A stretch of 64,000 bases of DNA from Nymphaea colorata (Eukaryota > Streptophyta > Magnoliopsida > Nymphaeales > Nymphaeaceae): the NCBI RefSeq assembly GCF_008831285.2, contig NC_045145.1:17314040-17378039 (forward strand), in the 5' to 3' direction. Below the pieces are notes generated by a model. It ran no database searches and had not been told where the DNA came from. It worked only from the letters and a program-made list of their open reading frames with translations. A program made the translations under genes and the position numbers. This document shows, in pieces, positions 23,576-35,125 of this stretch. Within the stretch, counting starts at the first letter, position 1, and the number at the start of each line of letters is the position of its first letter.

Positions 23576-26500
23576 ATGGCCTGCGTCTGTAAGCAGCCAC
23601 CGACCATCCCCTTCTCGAATTTTCTGCATCACCCATCGCCCCCCTCGCCGAGAACCACTCTGGTACGTTGTGGGTACCCCAGGAAACCTTCCGGCTCCGC
23701 GACCACTCGGTCGCTCGTCATCGAACCGGTCGAAGGCGAGGCGGCCGAGGAGAGGAGATCCGTCACCCGTCGCCTGATCTTGCTTCGGCACGCCGAGAGC
23801 TCATGGGAGGATCGGTCTCTGAGAGGTTTGAGCTCTGAAAATGAACACCCATCTCTCGTTTTTCCCTGATAGTGGTTCTCTTTATGCCTGGAGGAGTTTC
23901 TCTTTTGCTTGAATCTCGATAGCTTTATGTACTTTGTTTTGTAATTTTCGAGCTTAAATTGATCCACTGGTTCAGGCTGGTAAATGTCGGTATCAATATG
24001 AACCGGTCTTTGATGAAATAAAGTTTTGCTGTCTTATTTTGCATATTTAACTGGAAATTGTTTACCGACTTCAGTCCTGCCGAGAGAAGTGGTTACGACA
24101 GTAAGTATTTTAGTTAATGACGAGCCTTAGTCTCTATATTAAATGGAGATTGTACAAGTTTGTCAACCAATAGTTGGTTTGTTCACTGCCATCAGTAGGA
24201 ACTCCCTGTTTTTTTCTGAACGAGCAATTAATGTTAAGGACTTTAATGAGGAATTTAAAGAAGCAGGGGTTTTGTGATTTAACAGTTAACTAATGCACGA
24301 CTGAATAGTTTCTGGAGAAATGGGGAGCATGACATATTTGTATATTTTACTAGTGACGAACCATTCTTACTCAATAAATTTGTCTCTCTTTTAAGTTCAT
24401 TAAGTTAAGGAAGTACTGAAGAAGTGAATCTGATGCTTAACCTACAGCTTGTTTGACCTCCTTGTTAACAAGAATGCTGATCTACTGCCCAAACTGGTTG
24501 ACAAAATCTCTATTCATCTAAATACTAAGTTATTTTTCTCTTGTAAGATGTTGCTTCAAGGACTTGGCCACTAAGTTTGCTGACATCCACGAATGAGTAT
24601 TTTCTATTTTCCTTTCGACGCTACTTTACAACATTATTATTCTTTACATTTAATGGGAAGGAAATTTGTGTAACTGCCATGGACCAAAACTGATGCTACT
24701 CCTGAAAGCTTGCTCATATAAGTATGGATCTTGATGGTCATAAATCGGTGGCGGATGGCTTCCAAACATATTTGCTGGGTCATGAACCGGAGGTGAAAGT
24801 TATGAAAACCTGGTGGTTCCATACAAATGACTAGTTGATCATTTAAGAGCAGACTGACTTATCGGGTAGTAGTTAGCTATGTCGTTGCTTTGCTACTACA
24901 TGTAAGTTTCAGTTTATCATTTCATGGGAGAAAGCCTGTCATTGTCATTGGGCAAGACAGATTTATTTGAAGCGTTCTGACAACACTTTTTTTGCGAAGT
25001 GCAGATCATGATCGTCCATTGAGTAAAGCTGGACGTGCTGCTGCTATTAGTGTTTCTCAAAAGCTTCAACAGATAAATTGGGTACCTGAACTTGTTTTAT
25101 CTAGGTTTGGATTGTGCAGCAATTTTGTACTGTCGCTGTGCATATTTGGTATATTTGTGTTTGATAACAAACTAGGTTTACCTTCTGACATGGAACCCGT
25201 TCAGTTTGTGCTTATTGCTAATTTTCTTGCAGCTTAAATTTTTCTTTTTCAAGTTAAAAGTTGTGTCCAAAAATCGTGCAGGAGGTGCTGCATATTTAGG
25301 AGAGTCCACATCATGCCTGGTTTGCTCATTACGCCTCTTCATATATTATTTCAGTGATGCAGCTCGGACAAGGGAAACACTCAAAATTATGCAAGAGCAT
25401 GTGAGGGAATTTTCAGAAGCACAGGTCTATTTTATGTCAAGCTTCTATTCTGTAGCTGCCATGGATGGACAAACTGCTGAGCACCTTCAGAAGGCCATCT
25501 GCAAATTTTCGCGAAATGATATACTAACGGTCATGTAAGCCGTTTGAACTTGAGATAGTTGATTATGTTGACTTTCTTTTCTGGCAAAACACTGTTAACT
25601 CTTAGAATCTAATATTGATTCTCATTCCTTATGAGGTGGAAATCAATGAAGTTCTGAATCTGGTGGACCTTCTAGATCATACATTCATCCGTCTGTCTTT
25701 TCTTTCTCTCTCTCTCTGTTTTCTTTTTGGTAGGAGACTTAGCAACATCCGATCCCACTGAAGCTTGAAGTTGTGGTCATTGCTTTGTCAAGTCTATTGG
25801 GCACTGGAAACTATTATTGACTGCTGATTTTAGCTGAATAGAACTGAAAAGAGATGAACAGCTCTCAGGGAGGGAGTCTTGGTGAACATTTCCAAAATAC
25901 TTAAAGTCTAACAGAACTTTACAGGTGCATGGGGCATAATAGGGGTTGGGAAGAGGCAGCATCGATGTTCTCTGGTGCCTTGGTAGAACTGAAAACATCC
26001 AATGCTGCGTTACTGGAAGCTTCTGGGAGATCCTGGGAGGAGGTAATATTTCTGTTACTCTTATGTCCAACCAGTTAAACATGACGATGACAATCACAAG
26101 CAATAATTTCTACAGGAGTACCATCTTTTGTGAACTAAACTATGCTTGAAGCGTATGTATTGTATCTTCATTAACGTTAGTCTGTCCAATTCATCTCCAT
26201 AATTTTTATTCCCTACTGTGCAAGATAGATTGTCTTGATTCTCGATTCTGGGGAAAAAGATGTTCACGTGTTGTTGTTCTTCTTTCTAATGATTGGTGCT
26301 CCTGGACTGCTTTTCCCAAACAAATCATGTGCTTTTAGGACCACTGAGGAAAAAAAAAAAAATCATGACCAAGCATCTGCCATATTAAGATGCTGAGATG
26401 AACCTGAGAGATTGAAGTTCTGAGAACATGAATGTGAAAAAATATCCCAGTTCTGTAACATCAGGTTAGGAAGATCCATAAAGTGCTTATGTCGTCAGCC

Positions 26501-26722
26501 ATTAGTTGCTAACACACTAGTTAAGTGGTTCGATTATATGAAGGTTGGAAGATTTACACTCTCTGCAAGATGCGTGTCTTCTCTCTCTCTCGCTCTCTCA
26601 TGCGTGCACTCAGAATCTACGAGCTACATTATTGGTCTCATTTGCTTGTTCAGGCATTTTCTTCAGCTGGCCTTGGTGGCTGGAATCTCACGGGCATAGT
26701 CAAACCAGATGATGATCTGTAA
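23576..26722 (+). CDS. SixA-like histidine phosphatase, predicted plastid-targeted
   Basis: This is a phosphoglycerate-mutase-fold phosphatase of the short SixA type, resembling the chloroplast protein At3g52155 of Arabidopsis; its physiological substrate is unknown to me. Exons are 23576-23825, 25005-25104, 25355-25534, 25925-26042 and 26654-26722. All have GT-AG junctions and join to 238 residues. About 60 N-terminal residues are Pro/Ser/Thr/Arg-rich and poor in acids, like a transit peptide. The catalytic core is visible: RRLILLRHAESSWED carries the phospho-accepting His in R-H-A, where many relatives have R-H-G. DHDRPLSKAGRAAA follows, then SDAARTRETL with its second conserved Arg. MGHNRGWEEA carries the second catalytic His. 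The protein ends ITGIV-like (LTGIVKPDDDL). The first intron is 1.2 kb. An alternative internal start near 24992 would delete the catalytic His and is rejected. Confidence 0.87.
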
Positions 26723-27690
26723 GGCCATGGTAAGATTTGCGTCGCAGATTTTATTCTTTCAGTTCTTCCATTTTGGCCTGTATGTATATTATCGACTTAA
26801 AGTCGTTAATTGAAATTTACAATCTTGCAGGAGAAGCATTCATATAATGGTGGCACTGTAACAGCACTAAACACCTTCTGCACGGCCACAAGCAAGTTTA
26901 GTCAGACAATTTGTAACTTGCTTTCTCTTTGTGAATAACTGAGGGAAATGCCATATTTGAGCCGTTTGATCAACTAGGCCATCAACATAGCGTTCTGCTG
27001 TGGCTGCACATGTACAGAAAAACTGCTTTTTGCCAGCTGTGTGAAATTGGGTCCTTTTTATCATCATTTTTTCTGCAAATCTAACTTTTCAAAACACAAG
27101 TTCTATGTGTCATTACATGAATAAATAAGTAGATGCACTCACCGCCTCTATTCTTGTTGCATCGGATTTTAGGTCAACAGATTTCAAGAAACATTCAACC
27201 GTTATGCAAGTGAAATTGATTGTCTATGTAAACCGTCTTTACCTAAAGCATCTATGTGATCAGCGACGTCGGACTAAATATAAGCTAATGGTGCAGTTAT
27301 TAATTGCTTCCCTTATGGTAGTAGCATTAGTTGTATCTCGCAAGCCACTTGGACAGAACTTAGCCTAAAGACTGTTTGCCACCTCTTACAGCAGTTGAAT
27401 CGTAGCTATTACTTTGTCAAAGTGGCTTTACAACTCTCATGCTTGGAAACGGAAGTGATCTATTTTCGGACCATTGTAGCACTGTCCCGAAGTGTCATCT
27501 ATTTTTGAAACTAAATAACCCTTGAAGATCAACAAAGTAAAAAGAGTCACCAGAACAAATTATAACCGCTTTATCCGGCAAAGGGACTATAGTCTATACC
27601 TATACAGGAAAGAACCCCCAACGTAGCCAAATAATTGCGAAAGAGTAGCTAATCAAGTGTACAGTGAGGTATCAGGCAACCAGCTTCTAA
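26723..27690. other. 3' flank of the phosphatase gene
   Basis: T-rich 3' UTR follows the stop, with possible polyadenylation signals (AATAAATAAG near 27121). Nothing else was recognised. Confidence 0.4.
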
Positions 27691-27814
27691 CAAATAATTT
27701 CTGCCAAGGATGATTGGAGATCTAACGAAGATAATCGACTATGTTGGGGGCCTTCGTAACCTGAACACTGGCTTTGTCGATTCAGATTCAGGCTCTATAA
27801 ACCCTCTTCCCATT

Positions 27815-27916
27815 TTAGGAGCAGAAGAGAAAAGTTCCAACCAGTGTAGAGAAGGCCTGTTCTGCACAAGCATCTGTTCCACGACCACGTGATAGTTCCT
27901 GGTTGGAGGTTCGCAT
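27815..27916 (-). CDS. 33-codon ORF in the telo-box transcript, function unknown
   Basis: The ORF starts ATG at 27916 and ends TAA at 27815. It begins MRTSNQELSRGRG and ends TLVGTFLFCS. It sits just after an acceptor-like site. I recognise no family. The alternative overlapping frame (VEQMLVQNRPSLHW, ending RLRRPPT) is also open, so either, both or neither may be real. Confidence 0.2.
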   Translation of the reverse strand: MRTSNQELSRGRGTDACAEQAFSTLVGTFLFCS

Positions 27917-28346
27917 GCTTTTTAACCTATGAACAACCAAAGAAACACCGTACCACGTGTAACGAAGCATATGCTAATTGTTCAGTTGTTTAAATTTCGT
28001 GATAAAGATTCAACAACAAAGTTAACCGTAAGAACACTTTGGCTAGCCTTGCCCAGGCATCAACTAAAATAAGGAGCACCAAGAACACACAGTTCCTTCC
28101 ATATATTGGGAAAAATCTGAAATCACTTAGAAAATATAGCACTAAAAATGTAGGTTTTCTTTTCTGCAAAGCACATCTTTCGATGTTGGAGAAATTTGTA
28201 TGGTCTAGGTACCAACAAGGAATGAACTTGATAGCGAAGGAAGCACCTGGAGAATCCGAACGCTGAGAAAGTGGTTGATAAAATAGAGCAAAATACACAA
28301 AGCGACTTCAATCCGGTACCAAACAAGCAAACACTAAAGAGGGATT

Positions 28347-28438
28347 CTGTCGGTGCTCATATTCTATGGGTGTAGAAGTAGTCTGTCATGCCCAAGGCAT
28401 TCAGGACGAGGAATTTCTTATAATCATCGCACCGACAG
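28347..28438 (-). ncRNA. candidate box C/D-like small RNA (92 nt)
   Basis: A perfect 10-bp inverted repeat closes the element: CTGTCGGTGC on the minus strand at 28438-28429 and GCACCGACAG at 28356-28347. Next to the 5' stem is CGATGATTA, resembling box C; ATGA next to the 3' stem resembles a degenerate box D. An internal CTGA (D'-like) lies in a bulge of the hairpin GTC-CTGA-ATGCC-TTG-GGCAT-GAC. Just upstream of it, ATTCCTCGT could pair with ACGAGGAAT as in the 3' region of 18S rRNA (from memory). Boxes C and D both deviate from RTGATGA/CTGA, so this is suggestive only. Confidence 0.3.
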
Positions 28439-28696
28439 GCTAAAAGAAAGCTTCTCAAAACCCGGCCAAGGAGGGAAGAGAAAAATGATTCGACGACTGA
28501 GACATCGATGGCATACATTTTTTTTTTCTTTTATCTCAACAACAAACAAACACAAATGAAAGAAAGGAACTGGTATAAATCAAACTCGCAAAGATCGGAC
28601 CAACCTAAACGTGCATCGACAGCGGAAGAGGGAGAGAAGAAAGAGAGACGTGGGCAACAGCATACAGCACAAATGGAGGCCGGGGCCTCTTATAGT

Positions 28697-28766
28697 AGGA
28701 GCCCGACCGTAACCACTAGTAGGAAAAAAAAAAAAAACCCTAACAAAGCAGAAAAACCCTAACAAA
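28697..28766 (-). promoter_or_regulatory. telo-box promoter
   Basis: Two AAACCCTAA/AAACCCTAAC motifs, 16 bases apart (about 28733-28742 and 28755-28764 on the + strand), lie 40-70 bases upstream of the minus-strand TATA element. Telo-boxes near TATA boxes are established features of plant ribosomal-protein and snoRNA promoters. Confidence 0.5.
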
Positions 28767-30189
28767 AAGGTTTTCTTTCTTTTTTTTCACCGTGGACGTG
28801 AGATCTGCAGCGATACGTGGTATGAGATCTTAGGATCTTATATTCATACATTATTTTCATCCAACTTTAAATTCATGGTTTTTAACAATTTTAAATCTAT
28901 GTTAGTGTTTAAACTGAGGAACTCCAACATACCTTTGCATGCAGCATCGAGTCTTTACACCCAAGTCTATCAAAAGCAACCTTGTTTCGAGTCTGTCATG
29001 CTTTAGTTTGCTGCCGATTCGTCCGGCCATAGTTCGACCCGGTTAGGCAGACGACGGCACTTTTTCTTGGTCCGACTTGGAAAAGACAATGTTGAAGTAG
29101 GACTGAGAAACCACATCTTCCTTTAACAGAAAATCTTTGTAAAAAACATATGAAAGTGTACATTTAACCGTCCAAAATTAGGCAGTTGAATAAAAGAACG
29201 GAAATTTTGACAAAAAGATGTTCAAACAAATACAGCAATAGAAGTCAAACACAATTTGTACTAAAAGGATTCAGTGTGCAACATGGAAGAAAAATAGCAT
29301 TACTTTAAACTTCCAAGAGACTCGAATAATATCTCAAGACTGATAGCTTGGAACCAGTATAACGTTGTAAAATGCCTTTCAGCGTAAATTTCGTAATGTC
29401 GTGCATCCAAGGTTTTGACTTCCATGGCAGACAACTCGATGTAGCCAAGCTTCCTTTAGGAATTTCAATAGCTAAATCACACACGTATGCACATTTTGTT
29501 AGTCCAACTGGGACTGCAGAATCTGAATAAGTCAAGAAGCTGGTGGTTTCCGTAGGTTTAGAAGCACTCATGGCCATGTAAGATAACGGCTAAAGGAGAG
29601 GATTGCAGCACAGAGGAAGAAAGAAAGGATAGAAGGGAGGTGGGATTGAATACTTTGGCTGAGTATTCAGTTACCAAGCTTAAGGCTAGACGAGTGAATC
29701 AAGGAAGCGGCATTAGGATACGAACTGCGACTACCCATTTTTCGAAAACATTTTTCACGGAAGAAAACAGGCAGATGGACAAAGTAGGACATGGGGAACT
29801 CTATGTACTACCACCAACTGGTGATTTTACCCGTACAGAGAACCCTGATATTTTTTAGTTATCAAATGCGTCTATAGTAAGCACCTAAAGGCGTCTCCGA
29901 GTTGACGGGAAATTGTAACTTTGAATTGATTAGCTGAGAAGTGACTAGTGGCTAAAGTTCTGAGCACTCAATAGTTGAGGGATTTTTAAAGAGTTTTTAC
30001 CAATGGAAGGTAACCCGACATGCATGCGCAAGGAGAAATTTTTTTCATTTTACCTACCAAAGAACAACAATTAGAAGCAAAGATTTTTTTCTCAAAAGTG
30101 GACGGGCGATCAAACAAGGATGACGCATGGTTCATCAAGAATTGTATGAGGCCGCCACAACGACCAGTCCTACAACTAATTTGACATTT
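28767..30189. other. intergenic, no supported gene
   Basis: Two short opposing ORFs (29305-29577 minus, 90 residues; 29640-29858 plus, 72 residues) have no family resemblance, splice context or promoter and were not called. Nothing else was seen. Confidence 0.35.
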
Positions 30190-31720
30190 ATGGACATGAA
30201 AAGAAGATTTCCAAATAACTTCAAAGCGTAGATGTGGCCCCTGATCAAGTCCAGAAGCTGATCTGGCCAGTGACAAAAAGTTCTTTCTCAATGGCTTAAG
30301 TACAGATAAGACTGTCCAGGGAGTATTTGAATTAACTGAGATCTGATCATTGCCAGATCAGATCTCAATCGTGCGAAATCTAGCCCTCACTTTTGTAAAA
30401 TAGAAGGCGTTCGAATATTTATCACCATAGTGCAATGCCACCAACATGTTATTAGTCTTTACCAAACTACTGCATAGAAAGCTCAAAAAAGTAAAAACAG
30501 GAGGGTTTGGACAAAAGCGGCGGTGCTTTGTGGAGCATAAGCACAGTGCAAGACAACCACTATTCGAGATTGTCCTTCCGCGCAACCTCTGGAAAGAATC
30601 CGTGAAGTTTAACAGAAGGCAGATGTTTAGAAACAGGTGAAATTGTGGTTTGCCCTTGCACATCCATTTTCCAAGACTTGTGCCAGCAAAATTTATAGCT
30701 GGAACTCAACTTCCAAGTCGTTGTTGGCAAAACCAACAATGCAGTGGCGAATTGTGTATAAAAAATTGAAAGAGCCATCTTGTTTATCGTCTGAACCAGG
30801 TTCTATGCATAAAACAGGCTGACTGGATTTTGAAACGATACGCACACGGACCAATGGCCTGAAGATAAAGAATGATCTATTGTTCTATAGAACCACACAA
30901 GGCAGGAACTTATATGATAATATGAAGTTATGAACCAAAGAACATCTCATCTACAACCCACACAGCGCCGGGATTACTTATCCACGAAGCATTTTGCACA
31001 ACCCAAAAAAAAAACCTACCAAATTCATCAACACTCCCATTTTGACTCTAGTCCCTTGTTCGAATCTCTCTCTCTCTCTCTCTCTATCTCGTGTAGGGGC
31101 ACTAGAACTTTGCTACTTGGTAGTCACCATCAGACTAGTAAGCACATTACTACAAACACCCCATCACCGACAATGATATAAAGAGCAACTATTCGCATCA
31201 AATCTACCAACACCCCTAAAAACCAAGCAAGAGAGACGAAAACAGTTTAAATAAAGAAAAAGAATTAGCCAAATAGCAGCTATACTAAATAACACAAAGT
31301 AGACGCAACTCAAAATGTCCCTTGGATTGTAGAACTGAACTAAGCTTCCCACCAAATCCATCTTAAAGAAGTGGCCCTTCAACATACCATACAAGCAATA
31401 CAAGTATTTTCATACAAGATTTTGAAAAGTTAAATTGCATGAACTCCACAGACATCCCAACTGGGACCCTCAAGCCGAACAGGCTAGCAACTGAAAGCTG
31501 TACTAGTGCTAAGGATTGCACCCCTTTGAAGGATACCGTGAGGAAAAAAGTTGCAGAGGAAGAAATGGGACAAAGGAGGAGGACTGCAAGTCAGAAGAAG
31601 CTAAGAGAGAAGGGAAAGAGGTAATTGGAAATGAACGCCAAATGTAGAGATTCAGAAAGAAGGCAAGACGAGTAAATATAAGCAGTAAGAGTAGGGAAGG
31701 GACTGGGATTACCTATGTAT

Positions 31721-33706
31721 CTAGTCAATTTTCACTGAAGAGAAGAGGTAATGGACAAAGTAGAAGGATATAAGGAAGCCGATTGCTCCTGTTGATAGCA
31801 TGATGGCAAACGCCATAAGCAGAGAATACCCAAGGTAAAGCATAGCAGAGACAGGACCACTAAGGCTGCTAAGATCAAAAACTAGATAATTGATGGAGTA
31901 AAGGAACACGTAAAGTGCAACAGAACCAGATGCAAAGAATGCCTTCCACCACCAGCGCCAGTCCTCCACACAGAGGTGCATGTAGGTGAGCACCACAGAG
32001 ACCTCAGCACAGACAATCACAAGCAGAACTAGCACAATGAGCAGGAAACCAAAGACATAGTAGAACCTGCCAAGCCAGATGCTGGACATGATGAAGAAGA
32101 GCTCAATGAAGAGTGTCCCAAAAGGAAGAGTGCCAGCTCCAAGCACAAGAAGCCAAGATGGGTACTTTCCCGCAGGGATTTCTCTGGGTATTTGGTTTGT
32201 CCTCACAGGGAACTCAATCGGCTCAGCACGGGTACCCATGAATCCACCCAAGAGTGTTAAGGGCACTGAAATGCAAAACCAGAGGAAGAAAAGCATGAAG
32301 TATAACGAAATTGGTATAGCACCAGTGCTTTTGCTTCCCCAGAGGAGGAAATTCAATGCTGTGAGAATGATGAAGGCTACTCCTGGAAAGAAGCATGCCA
32401 CCGACCACGACACAGACCTCCAACCTATAGAATCACCTTCGATTGTTCTCCAGAGTCGAACAGCAACATAACCAGCAGCAATGCCAAGGAAAAGATACAG
32501 GACTATCATTCCTGTCAATAGCATTCCTCTAGATGCAGGAGACATAAATCCAAGGGCAGCAAACACAATAGAGACTACAGCCATTCCACCAATTTGCACT
32601 CCATTTCCAACCATCACGCAGAGAAGTTTGGGCTGCTCAGGTTCCCGAAATACATCACCCACGACAAGCTTCCAACCAGACAGTTCTTCATTCATCTGAG
32701 CTTGTGCTTCCTTGTCCAGTTCCTCGTATCTGGTAAGATCCCTCCTCACAGTTCTCAGAAATATGACAAAAACTATGCCCGCTAGAAAGAATATCACCAT
32801 CAAAGAGTTCAATATAGAGAACCAGTGCACCTTAGCTCCCTCCATTTTCAGATAAGCATCCCAACGAGATGGCCACCTGATATCGCTCTTCACAAATTCA
32901 ACCTCGTATGTGAAAGCCACACGTTCTTGCTCTCTTATAACCTGGAAACCATCACGACCTGCTGGACAGGTCTCCGTGGGTTCGATCTTATCATACATCT
33001 TGAGCTTCAACATGGCATCAGTGTTACGCTTGATGCTGCATGGCTCAACCTCAAAGCCCACAATCTCAAATCCAGAACCTTTCTTCTCATTAGATTCAGT
33101 AACAATACCCATCCCTTCATCTCCAGTGATAAGCACCGGTGCACCAGCGCCTTCATACTCATGCACTAAAACCTTGAGCTTGAGATGGTTAATAATGTAG
33201 TCCTCATTTCCAGTTTGAGTTCTGAAACCTACTGGGAAACCAGTCCATTGAATCCGAATGCCGTTCTGCTCGGCATACCGCAAGGCTGGTAGATTATCCA
33301 AGATTACATTCACCTGATACAGGTCTCTGGTTCTCTGCTTCAAAACTTTAACTTCATCCTCATTCAGCGGTTTGGTCACACACAGGAATAAAGATTCATT
33401 CAAATTCATGTGAAAACGATAAGGTGAGTTGTCGATCTGATCACCCATCAAGAGTTCCCCTAAATTTTCAGCACTTTTCTTTATCCCATTTGGGGGCTGA
33501 CAATATGGCAGGCTGTAGTAGCTGAAAGGAAGTTCAGTCTCAATTGAGGTCAGTGAATTAACCTTCACAAATATCTCCTCTCCAGTAGAGTACGTGTGCA
33601 TATAACTTCCAGGCAGATAAAATCCATTGCACAAGTGTGACATCAAAAGCAACACAGAGAAGGTCAGTGGCACAAAGTAACTAATCCCAAAAGATAAGGA
33701 ACCCAT
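31721..33706 (-). CDS. TMN12: transmembrane 9 superfamily protein, TMN12-like (copy A)
   Basis: This is an endomembrane (Golgi/endosome) protein of the EMP70/TM9SF family. The single uninterrupted coding exon encodes 661 residues, full length for the family. An N-terminal signal peptide (about residues 1-29, hydrophobic LTFSVLLLMSHLCNG) precedes the mature start FYLPGSYMHTYS. A large lumenal domain runs to about residue 300. Nine hydrophobic segments follow, the first being WFSILNSLMVIFFLAGIVFV, with the cytosolic loop RRDLTRYEELDKEAQAQMNE between TM1 and TM2. The C-terminus SSVKID carries the K-x-D/E signal known to bind COPI and hold plant TMNs in the Golgi. Assignment to the TMN12 subgroup rests on remembered close similarity. 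It is about 95% identical to copy B, with changes concentrated in the signal peptide and lumenal domain. Confidence 0.95.
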   Translation of the reverse strand: MGSLSFGISYFVPLTFSVLLLMSHLCNGFYLPGSYMHTYSTGEEIFVKVNSLTSIETELPFSYYSLPYCQPPNGIKKSAENLGELLMGDQIDNSPYRFHMNLNESLFLCVTKPLNEDEVKVLKQRTRDLYQVNVILDNLPALRYAEQNGIRIQWTGFPVGFRTQTGNEDYIINHLKLKVLVHEYEGAGAPVLITGDEGMGIVTESNEKKGSGFEIVGFEVEPCSIKRNTDAMLKLKMYDKIEPTETCPAGRDGFQVIREQERVAFTYEVEFVKSDIRWPSRWDAYLKMEGAKVHWFSILNSLMVIFFLAGIVFVIFLRTVRRDLTRYEELDKEAQAQMNEELSGWKLVVGDVFREPEQPKLLCVMVGNGVQIGGMAVVSIVFAALGFMSPASRGMLLTGMIVLYLFLGIAAGYVAVRLWRTIEGDSIGWRSVSWSVACFFPGVAFIILTALNFLLWGSKSTGAIPISLYFMLFFLWFCISVPLTLLGGFMGTRAEPIEFPVRTNQIPREIPAGKYPSWLLVLGAGTLPFGTLFIELFFIMSSIWLGRFYYVFGFLLIVLVLLVIVCAEVSVVLTYMHLCVEDWRWWWKAFFASGSVALYVFLYSINYLVFDLSSLSGPVSAMLYLGYSLLMAFAIMLSTGAIGFLISFYFVHYLFSSVKID

Positions 33707-35038
33707 GCTTGAGCAGATTACAGAACTCTGATCCCAGAAATCCTACTCTCACAGCAGACTCCTCTTTGTGAATCGCTCAATTAGACATGAGTTGAACCTA
33801 TGAAGCCATTGATAAGAAAGGGTGTATGGGCTCTAAACAACCACATAAAAGATGCAGAAACTTGAATTAAAGTTCAACCCAGCCCCTGCAATCTCCTCTA
33901 CGTTCAAACCTGCAAAAAAATAAAAAAAACAGGTCATAGCTGAAGCAATTCTATGTCTGGATCCCTTAAACTCAGTTCGTGCTTCCTCCAAAATTTCCAA
34001 ATCAACGTGAAATACTCAAGACTTAAAAAATGGGTCCACAAAAACTGGTGAGTCATTCAATTAACAAAGTCGAAAAGGTGGCACTTGCCCTGAAAATCTG
34101 CACGAAGATACGCTTTCCTAGTACCTTAAATGGCGTGATAATTTGAAAGGTAAACAGCAAAAGAACCTTAAACGACGCAGCAACGTTCTTTTTTAATCGG
34201 ATCTAATGCCTACGTATCCAGAACATGCTAATCAGTGTGAAGATAGATCCGCATAATATCTCCATTCGAAGAGAACTTGGAAAAGGTAAAGAAAAAAAGA
34301 ATTTCACATCAATTAACTTGGTTGCATTGACAGCAAAAAATGGAAATGAGGCAGACACCCTAAGCAGCACGAGACACCACAACAAGCGCAAGTCAGCCCC
34401 GTCCTGCAGACAGATAGCAGATATAACAAATACTGATCTTTGATCATAAAGCCAACTAAGGAGAAATTTCACAGGTACCGAAAGGTATTCTTGAAAAGAA
34501 CTACAGTTATAAAAAAAGTTCTCTGGAATCTCAAAGGAAACACCATAGAACGCGAAGTTAACCAGAAGAAGAACATCTTGCTCAGATAGAAGATCCGAGA
34601 ATTCTTATAAACTTCGGAAGAAAACAATAAATAAAATAGGTGCCACGGCACAGAAGAACCAAATAACGGGGAATTGTGCAAGATCTAAAGAAAACCACCC
34701 CCGTCGATACAAGAACACATGGTTTACCGGGAAATAATTTGTCAGAACAGCCAAATCATGTTCATTATCGACCCTTTCTGGCCCTCACTCTTGGGCAGCG
34801 ATGGTCAGAGCCAGGATTTCTCCAAGTCCGGCCAGATCCCTAGTTTGAGAAATCGACCGAGAAGGTAATGAATTTAGTCATTCAAGTCAGTCACCTTATG
34901 CCCGAAACAGGCAAGAGACAGGGCGGCGCGCACCAGGAAATAGATTTCCGACAAGATTCTCCGGCAAGCTTCCCGTTCGTTCAGAGGAAATGCAGCAAAT
35001 GCTCCGAAACTGACGAGCCGAGTGTGGCACTTTATATC
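33707..35038 (-). promoter_or_regulatory. 5' UTR, 5'-UTR intron and TATA box of TMN12-like copy A
   Basis: On the minus strand a GATATAAA element lies at 35038-35031. A donor CATAAG|GTGACT at 34895/34894 and an acceptor TTTTGCAG|GTTTGA at 33910/33909 define a leader intron of 985 bp. Copy B has the same architecture, which supports the model. Short ORFs at 34203-34681 fall inside the intron and are not genes. Confidence 0.6.
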
Positions 35039-35125
35039 TGTATCAGTTGCGCAACGTATCAGCAGCTGATCGATTCTTTCTGTATCAGACGATACGCTTT
35101 TGCCCGTGTTATTGTTACCTACCGG

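Larger units (their letters stand above)
27690..28696 (-). ncRNA. putative telo-box-driven short transcript, possibly non-coding or small-peptide
   Basis: On the minus strand a TATA element (CTATAAG, 28695-28689) has two telo-box motifs (AAACCCTAA type, about 28733-28764) just upstream. That promoter type is known from ribosomal-protein, snoRNA and other translation-related plant genes. A pyrimidine-rich leader follows. Downstream come a 92-nt foldback (28438-28347), a splice-acceptor-like TTCATAG|GTTAAA near 27929, and a 33-codon ORF at 27916-27815 starting MRTSNQEL and ending FLFCS. An overlapping frame continues as VEQMLVQNRPSLHW to a stop at 27739. No long ORF spans the locus. Splicing pattern and product are unknown; a host gene for a small RNA, a long non-coding RNA or a micropeptide gene are all possible. 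Confidence 0.35.
30190..35125. repeat. segmental tandem duplication, copy A
   Basis: This segment of about 5 kb contains the first TMN12-like gene with its flanks. It is matched by copy B at about 36440-41560, in the same orientation and offset 6438 bp at the genes. Homology extends past the coding region on both sides. On the left, GTCCAGAAGC at 30250 matches 36460; on the right, TGAGAGCCAGG-like leader sequence near 34806 matches 41235 and GACGATACGCTTT near 35090 matches 41532. Flanks are clearly more diverged than coding sequence. Confidence 0.8.

Noticed and set aside
29305-29577. 90-residue minus-strand ORF starting MAMSASKP
   Set aside because: No promoter, splice context or recognisable family; it is opposed by another random ORF nearby.
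32079-33200. plus-strand ORFs antisense to TMN copy A (also 38517-39638 in copy B)
   Set aside because: They are mirror frames of a strongly conserved coding exon, and their conservation between copies follows from the sense gene.
34203-34681. minus-strand ORFs upstream of TMN copy A
   Set aside because: They lie inside the inferred 5'-UTR intron and are not preserved in the matching intron of copy B.
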